Assembly: GCF_000002985.6 (NCBI RefSeq)
Contig: NC_003283.11
Coordinates: forward strand, 13,206,001 to 13,270,000
Direction: 5' to 3'
From: Caenorhabditis elegans
Taxonomy: Eukaryota > Nematoda > Chromadorea > Rhabditida > Rhabditidae
DNA length: 64,000 nucleotides
Below are positions 46,501-58,920 of the stretch, piece by piece. Positions within the stretch are counted from its first letter, which is position 1. Each line of letters begins with the position of its first letter. The notes beneath the pieces were generated by a model. That model saw nothing but the letters and a program-made list of their open reading frames with translations, did no database searches and was not told the DNA's origin. The position numbers and the translations under genes are program-made.

Positions 46501-49500
46501 GGATGAGCAGAACACAACCTATCAAAAAAATTTCGAAATCAAAAAGAAATGAAAATATTTCTCCCCCGAGAGTGAGAGTATGAATCAGAATAATTTCGAT
46601 AGACGTTCTTTGCCACAATTTTTGTAGCAGATTTATGTGGCATGTAATCCTTCACAGCGAATCAAGACAATAGCTTGCGAGCACTGCTTTCACGGATTAC
46701 AGTAGGTAATCGAAGAGCAGGGATACTCGGAAGAAGAGATTTTGAAATAGGATTTGATGGAATTGTGAAACTAATCTAATAGTAACAACACAACTTCAAA
46801 TTACCACCATAGATTTGTTTTCTAAAAATGAAAAAAAAATCAATGTCGAATTGTCAAACTGTTCTGAGACATTTGGACCAAATTTTAAAATTTAGTATTA
46901 AGAAAAGAGCAGGTTGAAATAGGAAACAAAAACTTCAAAATCGAAATCACATGGCACATCTCGAAAAAGGATTGTTTACACCAAGAAAAGAGGTGTCAGA
47001 TGGACAAAGAAAAGAGTGCATACCTAAAAGAAAATGACGTGGAATTATCAGAAAACTTTCTGAATTGATTCAATGGTTTTCCTAGACTATTATAATTGAA
47101 TTCAAGTAATCAATTTCACATGGCTTATGCTGCTGCAAAGTATGTTAGTGGAACGAGTCCTATGATCGAAATATTCAAATATCTAACCAAGTTTTCATTA
47201 AATAGTTTACACCGCCTCAGAGAGCAAACAAGAGAATAATGGGAGCACAAAGAAGCATTGAGCCATCATCAGAATATGAAACGTGGTTCCTCTCCTGCTG
47301 CTGCTTCTTCTTTTGTGTGTGTGTGTGTGTGTTAACTCGAAAAACAAAAACGATGAGATAAATCTCTTCCAGGGTGTCAAGGGAGAGGTGAGACAAATAA
47401 TAATTGAGGGGTTGATATCGAGAACATTTTCTCCAATCAATAGTGCCTTTTCATGGCGTCTGTGACTCATTTTGTATATGATAGAGGAAGAAGAAGGTGA
47501 CTAAATAGCTGATCAGAATTAGATTTTACTCCGGAGAGATGAAGATTATTCAAATTTTGAGGTTTTAAACAATAAGAAAAAGTTAACAACACTGTAAAAT
47601 CATCATACTTTCATAAGAATATGATCAAAATCCCTTCTACTACAAAGTGACATGATGTCTAAAAGTGTGATATACACGATTTCCCATGTGAGTAAAAATG
47701 TCAAAAAATTTATAATTTTCAAATTGATATACATTTTTCCGGAAGGAACATTATTATTATTATATTATTCAAATTTTTCTATTTTGGTCTTAATCCGGTT
47801 TCAGAAACAGGTAAAACTTCCTCAGATTGATATGAAAAAAAGCTTTTTAAAAATTAGTTCTAAAATCTGAGGAACCGAGCTGTTCCAGTAAATTAAATTA
47901 ACAACAATAAAGTTTTGTAGTGAGTGAATCAAAAAATCGTTACATAGTATTACATAGAAGTAATTTTTTAAATTACTAATAGGGTCTGCAAGATTATTAT
48001 TTTTTATGCGAAAGTACTCAATTTCCCATAATGCTGAAATTCAAATTAGACATAAATTTATGGCCAAATGTAAAAAATTAAAATTTCAACCGAAAACTTT
48101 TGAAGTTGCCGAACTTAATTATTTTCTTAAAATACATTGATAACTGTCATGGTATGTATGTACTATGGTTTCAGTAAAAACCAATAAAATTTTGAAGGGC
48201 AAACTGCAGTTAGGATCTCCAAATTTTCTAATTTTTTTTTCAAAACAAAAGAGCAGTATACAATTTAAAATACAGCGTGATTAAGAAAAATATCACTGAA
48301 AGTTTCAAATTGTTCACTATTGGTTAGCTGTGGTCTAAAACAGGGAGACAAAACTAATTTGGGCGCAATTATTTAAAAAAAAACGTTTTCTTTCTCAAAA
48401 AAAGTGATTCTGCCGATTAAACCGTCTCAGTGATGGAGGAATTTTAACCCAAGGGCACCAAATTTAAAACCACACGCAAGTGCTTTCACTCATCTAGACA
48501 TCAACATCGTTCTGTACATATTGGAGAAAATTTAATTTTTTTCTTTCTCATGACTTTCTTGATAAAAATGTCCCAGAAAAAAATACTGAAAACGCATTAT
48601 CCAATTCACATGTTTTCTAGATGCTGACGCAAGCACCGCCACACCAAACACAAAGCTTGCAAGTTTTGATTTATGAAGAGAACAAGGAAACGGGAATGGA
48701 AAAATGGGATTAATGAAAACGAAGAAATTAGGTGCTCTCTTAGAAAATGAGGTGAAGAAACCGAGACAGAGACAGAACTGCTGTGAATTGACTGATGAAA
48801 TGGAGAACAAGAAAGGAGCAGAAGAATAAGTAGAAGCAGTAGAAAAAGACGAAGAAAAGGGTGGGAGTGTTGAGTACTCTCGATAATATAGACAGAGTGT
48901 TACGGAGAGAACCCAAGAGACATAGCAACCGGTAATCAACGAAGGCTCGCCATGCGTGTATATCTAGTAGGGGACATGATAAGCGAATGTATGTAAGTAG
49001 ATACACACATCTGGTACTGGGAGTAAAGAGAATCAGAATTCGATGAATAAGAGCAAGACGAATTGAATTTGGTTTACTGATTAGAAGAAGCTGGTTGGGT
49101 AGCCAAAGAAAAAAGATGAAGAAATCAGATGAATAGAGATTAGATGGATATCATGAATACATGGGTAATAGGCAGGAAACGGCTGGAGCCACGACAAAAC
49201 AATAATTGTGTTAGTCTACAAGCACACATCGATGTAGTTTCTTCGAATAAAAATGGAATCGATTTTCAGGTAAAAAATGCGTCATCGTAAACGGGTTTGT
49301 TATATTGTTGACAGGTGATTTAGAGATCAGAAAGGTTTGAGTGTGAGTTCTAAAAAATGTGAACAGATCTTTGTGGTGAATCATATTGAGCTTAAACAAT
49401 AATAATAACGAACGAGGATAATTGCAAAATGCGATCAAAATTTTTAGTTGATTCTCAGATCATACTCCGTTATAGAAAACAGGTATTTCAATGTGTTCAT

Positions 49501-50952
49501 GAAGAACTAAAAATGGATTAACTTGAGTTTGTGGAGCGTATTCATTTGAAGTCCTAGCTGAATACATACAAAACGAAAAAAAAACTGTGATTACAGAAAA
49601 ACTATAGGGCCAAAACTCTGAAAATTTACACTAGTAGAATGCTCACTACTTACAAAAATACAATTGTTCTATTTTACAAAACTGTCGAAGCAGAGCTTCA
49701 GTACACATACTTTTTTAAAACTCAAAATGCTTAAATATTTCAAAGTTATTGCGAATACATTTTGTCAGAGAAAGTACTGTGCAAGTCCAATTATAATCAC
49801 GAAAGCTCATATTACTTTTAATTAGTGGGCTCACTGAAGTTTTGTCAAAATTTAATTGTTCCAATAATTGTTTACCAATCCAAGAAAATCCAGCATTTGT
49901 CCAAATTCTTGGTATATTTCGTCAACTTTCACATATGAATAGTGGACAAAATTGTGCATTAATAAATTGCCAAATTTTTTGAAATTTGAAATTAAATTTC
50001 AATTTTTGAGGAAAAAAAGTAACTTAACTGATATGGTGATATGGTTTGAAAAATGTTCAAAATATTTTTGACAAAAAATAGCTAATTGTCTTGGCGTAAT
50101 TTCTGAAAATAAAACAACGAAAATTTTTGGAAAGCCAAAAAGCTTCATTTTTTTATTTTCAAAATTTCCTTCGAAATAATTTGTTCAAAAAACTCCTTTA
50201 AATCAATTTTTTGGACATTTTAATTTCAAATACTTTTCGTTAAAAGCTTTGCAAGCTTTGCAAATTGTGAAATTTATCGTGTGAATTTGCAATTTTAGAT
50301 TTGCAATTTTAGTTAATAGTCGAGGTCTGGAAAATATTATTTGATTTAATTTCGGTAAAATGCAGAATAAATAGAATTAGAAACAAGTTCATTGAACTTT
50401 GCCAATATTTCCCGGAAAGTACTTCCTAGATAATTCAAACTTATCACAAAAAAGTTATTTCTGCTCAGACGTCAAATATCAAAAATTCTCACGTTGAAAT
50501 GAAAAACATGAAAATGAAAAATACAAGGAAAGGGAAAAATATTGTTGCGAAGCAGAGTGCAAATGACTAACATAAAGATAGAAACCTCTAGATTTTGTAT
50601 GTCTACTTGAGCAACACACCCCTATACTTCACATCCACTTTGAAAGTTGAAGCTCATTAGGATATGGTTCACTAGCCTAATGAAACTCACATTTTGGAAA
50701 TGTACTCTTTTTTGCTGACTTTTCGATGCTCAGAACTCATACCTTATAGCTCAAAATACGTGATGAAATAATAAGATCACACGATTTGAACTCTATGATT
50801 TCTGCCTTTTATCCTTTTCTAATAATTTATTTGAGTTCATTACAATGGGAAAACAATTGTCATTCATTGTTATTTGAGTTTTTGAACTAAAATACTTGTT
50901 GTTTTATCATGCGGAATAAGAAACTAAAAATTTCAGGATGATTATTTTCTGT
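43535..50952. other. Upstream region of odr-3
   Basis: About 7.4 kb with no supported gene. It presumably contains the odr-3 promoter. A GC-richer block with repeated GACGACGA words lies at 43735-43800. A (GT)9 tract lies at 47315-47332. From about 49960 to 50330, short A-runs and T-runs recur near helical spacing. A minus-strand open frame at 48532-48939 is T/C-rich low complexity. Confidence 0.5.
47315..47332 (+). repeat. (GT)9 microsatellite
   Basis: Nine uninterrupted GT units preceded by CTG/CTT triplets. Confidence 0.85.
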
Positions 50953-51222
50953 TTATTGATTATTGTCATATCACATTTTTTAGAAAATTTTAACTATGCA
51001 CATGAAATGTTAATGAATCTATCACTTTCAGTGTCTGGTTGTCCTTTGTCAAAATAACGAAACTTGCCCTTTGTCAAAATAACGAAAAATTCAAATAAAG
51101 TTGAGATCATGTTTAATCAAAATACACATAAGCCGGAGCAAAAGTGGGTTAATACAATAATTATTATTTTCTGAGTTCTTCAAAGACCTCATTGTCAATT
51201 GAATCAAACGTTTGAATGAGGT

Positions 51223-53020
51223 CTAAACAACAAATATTCCAGAATTTCGTTGATTCTTCCTTGTTGGAAAAGCTTGAGCTTGCATTTTCTTTCGAGCTTC
51301 CAGTGCTTCTTCGTAAGTTGGTGGTAAGGTAGTTTGTGAGGAATTTGTCATGCAAACTGTATATGATGGAGGTTTCTGAAAATTTCCAGCGTAAGACGTT
51401 GTTAGAGTTCGTAAGATTTTGAGAATCATACGTAGAAGTTTACATTATCACTCAAAATCTAATGAGAAAACTACATTCCCAAGTTGGTTCAAAACTATTA
51501 TATTTACTTGGTTAAGAAAAACTTCAGTCAAAGTTTGGCAGGGATTTAATCAAACGTGTTACGTTGAACCAGGTAGCAGCTTAAACCAAGCCAGCTCGAA
51601 ATTTTTTCTACAGAGAAGGCCTACGCAGAACTGAACTTTGACTCTTTCAAAACAATTTCACGGATAAGAGTATTTTTAAGAAAATCGAATTTCATTTTTT
51701 ATGACAAAAAAAGAATTTCATTTTTTATGACAAAAGAAGGGACTTTTTGCTTGACAGATATATAAAATTCAAATCTTTCTGTCAAATAAAATGCAAATGT
51801 ATCAAATGAAAGGTCTATAGTTGTATGCTTTAATAGATTTTTTAGTACATAGACGAGGAACTAAAATTTTCACATTTTTAAAAACAAAAATCACTTACCT
51901 CCTCTTCGACAACTGGTTTCTTCATGCAATCGAAAGAGCTATAAAAAGCTTTCAATCCGATATTCAAATCTAATGCAACAATTACAGCCATTGCGTGAAT
52001 CCAAATGCAAACTGTCGGATGATCTTCAAATGCAATATTTACAACTTCAGGATAATTTCTTTGTCGTCTGAACTCCATCCGTGCTTCTTTTGTTTTCATA
52101 TTGATACTCGTCTCGCTTAGAGACAACATGGCTACACCAGCACAAAGTGAGAAACATATGAACTGGAAATAAGATAGAATCTTGTAATTTTATGAAGAAA
52201 TCAAAAAATAATGTACCTTGACTATAACACTGGGAAAGATGAGAATGGGTAGATTACGCGCAGTACCAAAAGCAGCCAAAAGGAGAACGATAACATCAGC
52301 GAGGTAAGCTTGAGCAAGATCACGAGGGGAAAAACACATATGTAGAAGAAGGTAGATGAGCGTATGAAGTGATAAGGAAAAAATCAGGTGACGGTAATGC
52401 TGGAAAATTAAAAAAATTTTAATGAAACGAATGCGTGAGATATAGTTTATGTTGTATTATCTCGTTTTTATTTGAATCTAAAATTGAGATTCGAACTTAA
52501 AATCTGGAAAAAGGCTCTTTTGATTTTTAAAAAAATTGGTCAATATTTTAATGAACTTCACTTTTCAAAGTGGATGTGAAAAAATGAAAAAAATTAGAAC
52601 TATTTGAAAATCTATTTTAAGTCAAATTAAAAAAAAAGTAAATTCCTTTATTGTGAAAACTAAAGGCGGTGTTCCATTAATGATGCTTTAAATCTTTGAA
52701 ACTACTGTCATTTGCTCACAAAATAGTTATCTCTATTAAAATACTATGAGTGGCGTCTTTCCCTAGTTTTAATTTTGGAAAAAAAATGTATGAGTTCTGA
52801 ACTAAAATTTATAAATGTTATTTACATTTAAGGTGTCCAATTTTCAGCAAAAAAAGTAAAATGATTACTAACATAGTAAAAAAAGAAATCCCTCATAATA
52901 CAACTTATGTATATTTTACGGAGAAAACTCCTGTCTTTTTCTTTGTTTTTTTCTACTGATTAGCATCCTTACCTTTTCCGCTAAAGTTTTAACTATTACA
53001 AAGATAACATAGTGAGACAT
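51223..53020 (-). CDS. Four-helix membrane protein with PPxY motifs (LAPTM-like layout)
   Basis: Exons 53020-52973, 52399-52217, 52162-51899 and 51375-51223 all join at phase 0, giving 215 residues. Donors are GTAAGG, GTACAT and GTAAGT; acceptors are TTTCCAG, TTTCCAG and TTTTCAG. Hydrophobic segments lie near residues 20-38, 47-61, 66-90 and 128-150, with a charged loop (94-126) between the last two. The cytosolic-looking tail carries PPSY (167-170) and PPTYEEAL (183-190). Four helices plus PPxY motifs resemble lysosome-associated LAPTM proteins, whose PPxY motifs bind NEDD4-family WW domains; this is an inference from layout, not recognised homology. By position it would be the gene between odr-3 and zip-5 (C34D1.4, if my memory of the numbering is right). 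An extra exon in the 573-bp first intron is possible. Confidence 0.78.
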
Positions 53021-56000
53021 TTATAGAAACGTTCGATTATTTTGCTGCGACGACACACAAATCATGATTTTCGTGTTGACTTTCTCTACACATACATGAA
53101 AGGCGGAGACAACATGACCGCCAGGTTCACATTAAAATGGGAACAACCTACCCGTTCCATAAGGAAGCACTTGATGAGACACGAAGAGGACGGAGAAGGC
53201 GAAGAAGAAGACGAAGGAGATGATGAAAGGGCATCTCGATTAGATGACGTTCCATTTGTTGTGTTTGTGGACGACGACGATGCCAAAGACATTTTGGAGT
53301 TGTGTCTGGAACTGGCAAATTTGAGAGTATGAAATTCAGAAGAAGAAGCAGATGTCAGAATTGAATAAGAGGCGAGGCCTTCTGAATTGTAAATTTCAAA
53401 GTGCAAACAGCAGAGAGAGAATGAGAAAAATTAATTTGAAAAGTGTATGACGAGAGATGGGGAATGAAGAACCATCAAACAACTGGGGTTACTCAAAAAT
53501 ATTTTTTTTTTGCTGTTGTTGTTTTCTGAACATTTGAAACTTCAATGGAGAGGAATTTGGAATTTTAAGCCTCTGTGAAAAACCGAAAAAAGAAAGTATT
53601 AAGACGGAGGTATTGGAGTCAGATGATGGATGAATGGCCTTGAAAAACATCTGGTCAAGTGGTTGAAAATGATGGAGGAAGAAAGAAACATTTGGAAGAA
53701 AAACGTGATTTGTGAACTTATGTCCTCCGATTAAGACAAATGGATAAAGATCAGATGATACTATTATATTGAATTAAAAGATTAAAAGAAAGGAGTTTTT
53801 TTTTGATGGAACCGACTTTGTGTGGGCTATAAAGCTTTTGAGAAAAGGTATTTGAGAACTTTCGAGAATAATACATTCAATTCAATAAAGGATTAACCAA
53901 AATTGAGTAGCGAAATTATGCAGCATTGTTCATTTTCTCGTTCTGTGCCATGAAAAATATTGTTATCAAAAAAGTAAGAAAAAATAATATCAAACATTTA
54001 AATTGTAATGAACTTCTCACTTCTTATGTATATATGTTTGAAACTTTTGTTTTAGTAATCTATAAAAATCTTACAAATTTTAGAACTTTGTACGTAATCT
54101 ACGACTTCATAGCTCCCCCATCTTGCCTTCTTGCACTTCGGCGTGAACTCCGGTTTTTGAAATCCTACAGTACATAAATTTGCCACCTTCAATCAAATTA
54201 TGAAAGTTCAATTGGGAAACGACATAAACCCCGTATGTACTCTGGGAGAAGGCGGAAGTTCAGGCGTAAGGTAGGAGATCGACTTGATGGTAGGCATTCA
54301 AGCGCTTATTTCGAACCACTGTGAAGATCATTTCAAATGTAAAAATTTTAAAAAAAGAATGAATGCGAAAAATATTGCAATTTGTTTTCCACGTTGCCTT
54401 GTGTCTTCGTACGAAGATACAAGAAAATGGGGCCTTTAAAGGTGGAGTAGCCCCAGTAGGGATTTTGTCTAAATGCACTTATAATGATCCAAAACCACCG
54501 AAAAAATAAAACACTCCAAAAATTTTTAGATTTTTCATAATTTTCGCTCAAAGTTTTGGCAAATTGCCAAAATTTTGAGAAATACGAGGTTTTGAGGAAA
54601 TGACGCATGTTTCGATCCCTACACTGTTTTAATACACTTCATTTGAACAAAATTAAAACATAAAAAATGTCGGAAAAACAATTTTTTGGTCGACTTCCAA
54701 AATTATAAGTGGCAAAAACTGAGTAATTGCCACTTTTTGACAGTAAATATAAAAGCTAAAAATTTTTTTGAAAAGTTTTATAATGATATTTGGACATTTT
54801 GGGACAAATGGAGTGATTTTTAACAATTTCCCCACTGGCGCTACCTTTAAGATCTTTATCTCAACGTTCAAACTCATTCAACATGGGCTGCACATAAAAA
54901 TCTTTGGGTGCATTACTCTTAGTCTTTAAAAAGACAATTAAAACTTTATTCAAAAAAATTTTAAATGAAAAACCGTAGAAGGATCAAAAAATCACACATG
55001 GACAATTGCGCAACAAGATATTTGTTTGTTAAACGATGCGACAAATTCTCGATAAACTTTGCAATGAAGAATGCAAAGATTGCAACATAGCTTTTAGAAT
55101 TAGAATTATGCTAATTTTTTAGTTAACCAGTTTGTTCGCTTTGCGTGTTCTATTACTTTTTGTTAGATTAAACAAACGTATAAAATTGAATCATTTTCCA
55201 AGTACCATCACAACACACACCCCGTTGTATGTATTTTCAAAATAGGCCAAATTATTTTGTATCTCTGATAGGAATTGATAACAAAACAAGAATCAATTCC
55301 CACGTGACATTAAATATATATTAAATTGGTTCCCATAAAGGTTCCATTAAAATAAAATAAGTTCTTGGAATTTCCTGGCGTCTACGTAATATCCAATCAG
55401 GTCAATAAGTTCTTTAGTCAATTGCTACTTAGTTTTTGGTTTTTTTTATAGATTTGTTAAATTTGAATGAGGGATTGAGCAAAAAAATATCAAAATTTTA
55501 TCAAGACATTCTGATAAAGGAAATGGAACTGGTTCCTTCAGATCAAATGCAAACGGGTTTTTGAGTCTGGATTAGGTCTCCTCGGAATACAAATTTAACT
55601 CTCTGACGTTGAGAATTCAACGGAAATCATTATTTTGACGTTCATTGTCTGCGTACAATTTTTCGCCTCAAGAGTGATGGTTTGATTTTTGATAAACTTC
55701 TAGAAATTATTATCAGAACTAAAATTTATTGAGCATCGAAACAAAAAACATTTTCAAAGTTTCCTTTGTGATGAGAAAAATCAATAAAACGGGAAGTACT
55801 CCACGGAGGTTGGTAACCTAAAACAAAACAGAATGAGACAGTATTTCTTTGAAAATACATTAAAAATACTGTTGCGCGAGAAAAGATGAGAAAAGAAAAA
55901 AGAACGTGGAGAAGAGAAAATTAGATGGACATTAGACCTCTTCTGGTAGTCGATCAAACGTCGACATCATTTGAAGATATTCTATGGAATCAAAAATTCA

Positions 56001-56587
56001 ATCGACTGTTTTTCTTTTTGGTGTTTAAAGTTAACCGATCTAAATTCTGAGTTAGAACGTTGATATTGTAAAGTATTTTAATATTCTTATTAACACGTAA
56101 AGAATGCAATAAAAATACAATCGATTTTTTATTTAAAATATTGTGAAAGACGGGTGGAAATAGCGTCTCCGCTCATTGAAATTTCAGAATGTATAAATGT
56201 ATAAATACTATAAATGCAGAAATACCAAAATATTCCAAGGATAAACAAAATATTTTCGGTAGGCTCTTAAGATTTTGAATGACACTTTACTACAAATTTA
56301 ACACTGGATATTTAGTAATTGTATAATAACATTATAAAAATATTTCAGAGCAGTTTCAATGTTAACAATAATTGCAACGAAAAGGAGAGTTCAATTTCGA
56401 GTTTGAATATATGAAGAATTTTGATTACTATGAGTAAGCTCATTAATATTCGAAGCACTGACATTCAAAATTCAACGAATTTCAATTTAAATTTCCACAA
56501 AATTAGTAAATTAAAATATCTGTCAATTTACTTGTTTTGTTCAAAGTCCATGAAAAATATGTTCATATTTAATAAAGTTCTGTACCT
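53021..56587. other. Intergenic region
   Basis: Divergent space upstream of the 51223-53020 gene. An acidic open frame at 53042-53332 and its serine-rich antisense frame come from GA-rich triplets. An inverted-repeat element occupies about 54420-54860. No other gene is supported. Confidence 0.5.
54398..54860. repeat. Inverted-repeat element with GGTGGAGTAGC arms
   Basis: The left arm near 54433-54470 (TTTAAAGGTGGAGTAGCCCC) is matched by an inverted, degenerate copy near 54812-54852, whose reverse complement reads CTTAAAGGTAGCGCCAGTGG. Two further palindromes sit in or beside it: a 26-bp one at 54398-54423 (core TCTTCGTACGAAGA) and one at 54549-54577 (core TTTTGGCAAATTGCCAAAA). This is typical of an old fold-back element; this word family is, from memory, widely dispersed in C. 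elegans. Confidence 0.55.
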
Positions 56588-56860
56588 ATGCGGTACGATC
56601 AGTACGAATATCAGTTCCGAAAACTCTATTTTGACATTTTTTGGGTGCTAACCCTGGAATACATGTTGGAAAAACTTCCGTTATGGGTTCATCAAGCAGT
56701 TCTTAAAATATCATCATATTTTGTGAAAGATCTGTCAGTTTTCATTTCAAGTTCAGTACTTGAATCATTTTTGCACGAGCAAACTTTCAGGCTACAGCAA
56801 TCAATTTTGCGGTTTTATGGCTGTCAAACTCTTCTCGATGTTCGTAATGTGTTTTTTTGA
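56588..56860 (+). CDS. Candidate coding exon, weakly F-box-like
   Basis: An ATG frame of 90 codons with an ordinary protein composition (MRYDQYEYQFRKLYF...). A segment reads LPLWVHQAVLKI...VKDLSVFISSSVL, which loosely follows the F-box pattern LPxxVxxxIL...DLxxxxxV but with two extra residues before the DL pair. No flanking exons were confirmed; a TTTCAG at about 56349 precedes a short open stretch in another frame. It may be a lone exon, a decayed F-box gene or chance. Confidence 0.25.
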   Translation: MRYDQYEYQFRKLYFDIFWVLTLEYMLEKLPLWVHQAVLKISSYFVKDLSVFISSSVLESFLHEQTFRLQQSILRFYGCQTLLDVRNVFF

Positions 56861-57132
56861 TTATAACTGGAAAATGTCATGTTATCAATGATTAAAACAA
56901 ATGCACTCGGTGAATACATACCTCAAACTGATAACTGCTCCGTTTCGTGTCGACCTTCACCTCGAATTTTGCAGCGGTATATGATGATTCAGGACTTCAT
57001 GTTGATGATTATGATGACCTGTATTTGGAAAAATGAGTCACATGAACGTCATTAGGAACTATATAATGATTCACATCAACCTCCATGGACATCATTCACT
57101 TCATTTTCATAACTTTCAGATCGTTTTTCAGT

Positions 57133-57486
57133 TCATTTCCCACCCGCTTCTTCGTTTTGTTCTGCTTCATAAACAACCCAGATTGCTGAGAGTTTGTAGT
57201 TTACTGATAAGAATGTCCAAGTGATGATAGGAATATAAATTGATCTATGATTTGTATCGATTATGAAATAGTGTATTAGGCGGGCGCTGGCACGTAAAAC
57301 ATAAATAATCATGGGAAAAACATTAGATATAAACACTAATCTTTGACCGATAATATAAATCAAGGAAAATTGAGAGAAAAAATAATTTGAAAGGAATGCG
57401 GTAACGATTCCAATAATTTGAATTAGGTTTAAAGGTGGTATAGTTGTGAAAGGAAGTTTAAAACTTTGACAGTTGCAAAATATATG
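57133..57486 (-). CDS. Candidate membrane-protein exon(s)
   Basis: A 117-codon frame open on the minus strand from 57486 to a TGA at 57133, without an early ATG (the first is at about 57316), so it would be an internal or terminal exon. It predicts three hydrophobic segments and ends in a polar tail (YEAEQNEEAGGK), a layout like the other small membrane proteins in this window. An upstream minus exon near 57700 (TTACAG acceptor, frame LNSVDGSRYIILFFG, GTAGGA donor) leaves phase 2 and could join at a weak CAAAG acceptor. Chance open frames of this length are expected occasionally in DNA this AT-rich. Confidence 0.3.
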   Translation of the reverse strand, partial: HIFCNCQSFKLPFTTIPPLNLIQIIGIVTAFLSNYFFSQFSLIYIIGQRLVFISNVFPMIIYVLRASARLIHYFIIDTNHRSIYIPIITWTFLSVNYKLSAIWVVYEAEQNEEAGGK

Positions 57487-58545
57487 TTACAAACTGCCAA
57501 AATGAATTAAGTACAGGATTTTTTATTTTGATGGAATTATGTTTCATCGTGATATCGAACATTTTTGTCATCCGCGCGAAAATCCAAACGTGCGAAAATT
57601 AGCTGATTTGCTAGACATAAAAACTATAAGTAATGAAACCAACTTCCTACCCAAAGAATAATATAATGTAGCGAGACCCATCAACGCTATTTAATCTGTA
57701 ATTTGCAGAAATTCACCACTCATTCAATAATTTTTTTCAATTAATAAAAAATTGTCCATTCTCTAAACAAGAACGTTGAATTGCAAAAACTACTTTTCTC
57801 AATTATTTAAAGTGGAAAAGGAAAATAGCCAAAACGGTTACTGTTCAAAACACTTTAATGTTTTGTCAGCAGTTATGCATCTAGAAATTCCGTTAAAAAA
57901 ATTACAACTGAACTGTCCTTGAAGTCAAATCTTTTTTGAGATTTTAGTGGATCAGAGATAATAAGATATCATATATTTGTGTGAAATTTAAATGAACTTT
58001 TAGAGCTTGTCCATTGACCCTGTAATCTTGTCAGAAAGTTGCAGAAATTTGACAATCCGTTTTTTGACGGTAAGTTCCCGAAACTAATACATAAAATTTT
58101 GTGATTCTTGATACAGAAAACTCTACCTGATATCTGGGATTCTTTTTTTTAAGATCGCTGTTCATATTTCGACATTATATATTTTGCATAAATCACATCA
58201 GAATTGCACAGAACACTCGATATAAATTTTGGATTTAGACTATGCGGTCACTATGATGATACAACAAAAGTTTTCCGTAATATGTATTATTTCGAAAGAA
58301 TTTTTGCACATAAAAAACAAATATTTCATTCATTTTTGTTCTGATTCAAGTGGTATTGTACATTTCTTCAAATATTTCAACTGATGATTCTCGCGCAAAT
58401 AATTTAATTTTGAGATGCATAGTTCTAAATATATAGTTAAACAGTTTATAAATGTCAACTTTTATTTTCCACGCAAAACTAGAGTTTATTCATTCTCTGA
58501 TTTAAGAAAAACAATTTCAGAAATCTACTCTCTTTGTTTTCAAAA

Positions 58546-58920
58546 ATGAATTGCGCATGTGGAGATCCATCTTGTGGTTACTGCCAAGCGGCTCGTTCCC
58601 AATATATGAACACTCTTTATAACTTTGATGACTTCATACCAGTCGATCCATGTAACGCACCACTAACTACAATTCTCGAAGAAAATGAAGATGATTACGT
58701 AAGAGACGAAAATCAAAATGGTGACGAAGATGATGAAGAAGACGATGATGACTATTATGTCGAAGATGAATCTTCAGAAATAGTCATGCCGCAACAAACA
58801 GGGATCAGTTTGAATCGATTGAATGATTTGCAGGTGAGTTGTGTTATGGAAATTAAATATGATACTGGAAAACAGAATTATAAATTTTTTATCGGTAGAT
58901 GTGATGACCCAGTGCTATGA
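58546..58920 (+). CDS. Acidic cysteine-containing protein or alternative zip-5 first exon
   Basis: The ATG at 58546 lies 25 bases after an AATTTCAG acceptor (58520). The frame encodes CACGDPSCGYCQ at residues 3-14, four closely spaced cysteines suggestive of a metal site, then a strongly acidic stretch at about 47-80 (runs of D and E). Read through, it stops at 58920 (124 residues). A good CAG/GTGAGT donor after 58833 offers a second reading: 96 residues leaving phase 0, which would join in frame to either the zip-5 acceptor at 62437/62438 or its exon 2 at 62820. Acidic regions are common activation domains, so a long zip-5 isoform is plausible. I do not recognise it as an independent family. 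Confidence 0.55.
   Translation: MNCACGDPSCGYCQAARSQYMNTLYNFDDFIPVDPCNAPLTTILEENEDDYVRDENQNGDEDDEEDDDDYYVEDESSEIVMPQQTGISLNRLNDLQVSCVMEIKYDTGKQNYKFFIGRCDDPVL

Noticed and set aside
48532..48939. 135-codon minus-strand frame upstream of odr-3
   Set aside because: Serine- and phenylalanine-rich product of a T/C-rich strand; no exon signals.
53042..53406. Acidic plus-strand frame and serine-rich antisense frame
   Set aside because: Both arise from GA-rich triplet sequence next to the tetraspan promoter; neither shows splice signals or a recognisable domain.
58834..58920. Treating the 58546 exon as certainly spliced into zip-5
   Set aside because: The frame beyond the donor remains open and protein-like (VMEIKYDTGKQNYKF...) to a stop at 58920, so an unspliced independent gene is equally possible; kept as a hypothesis only.
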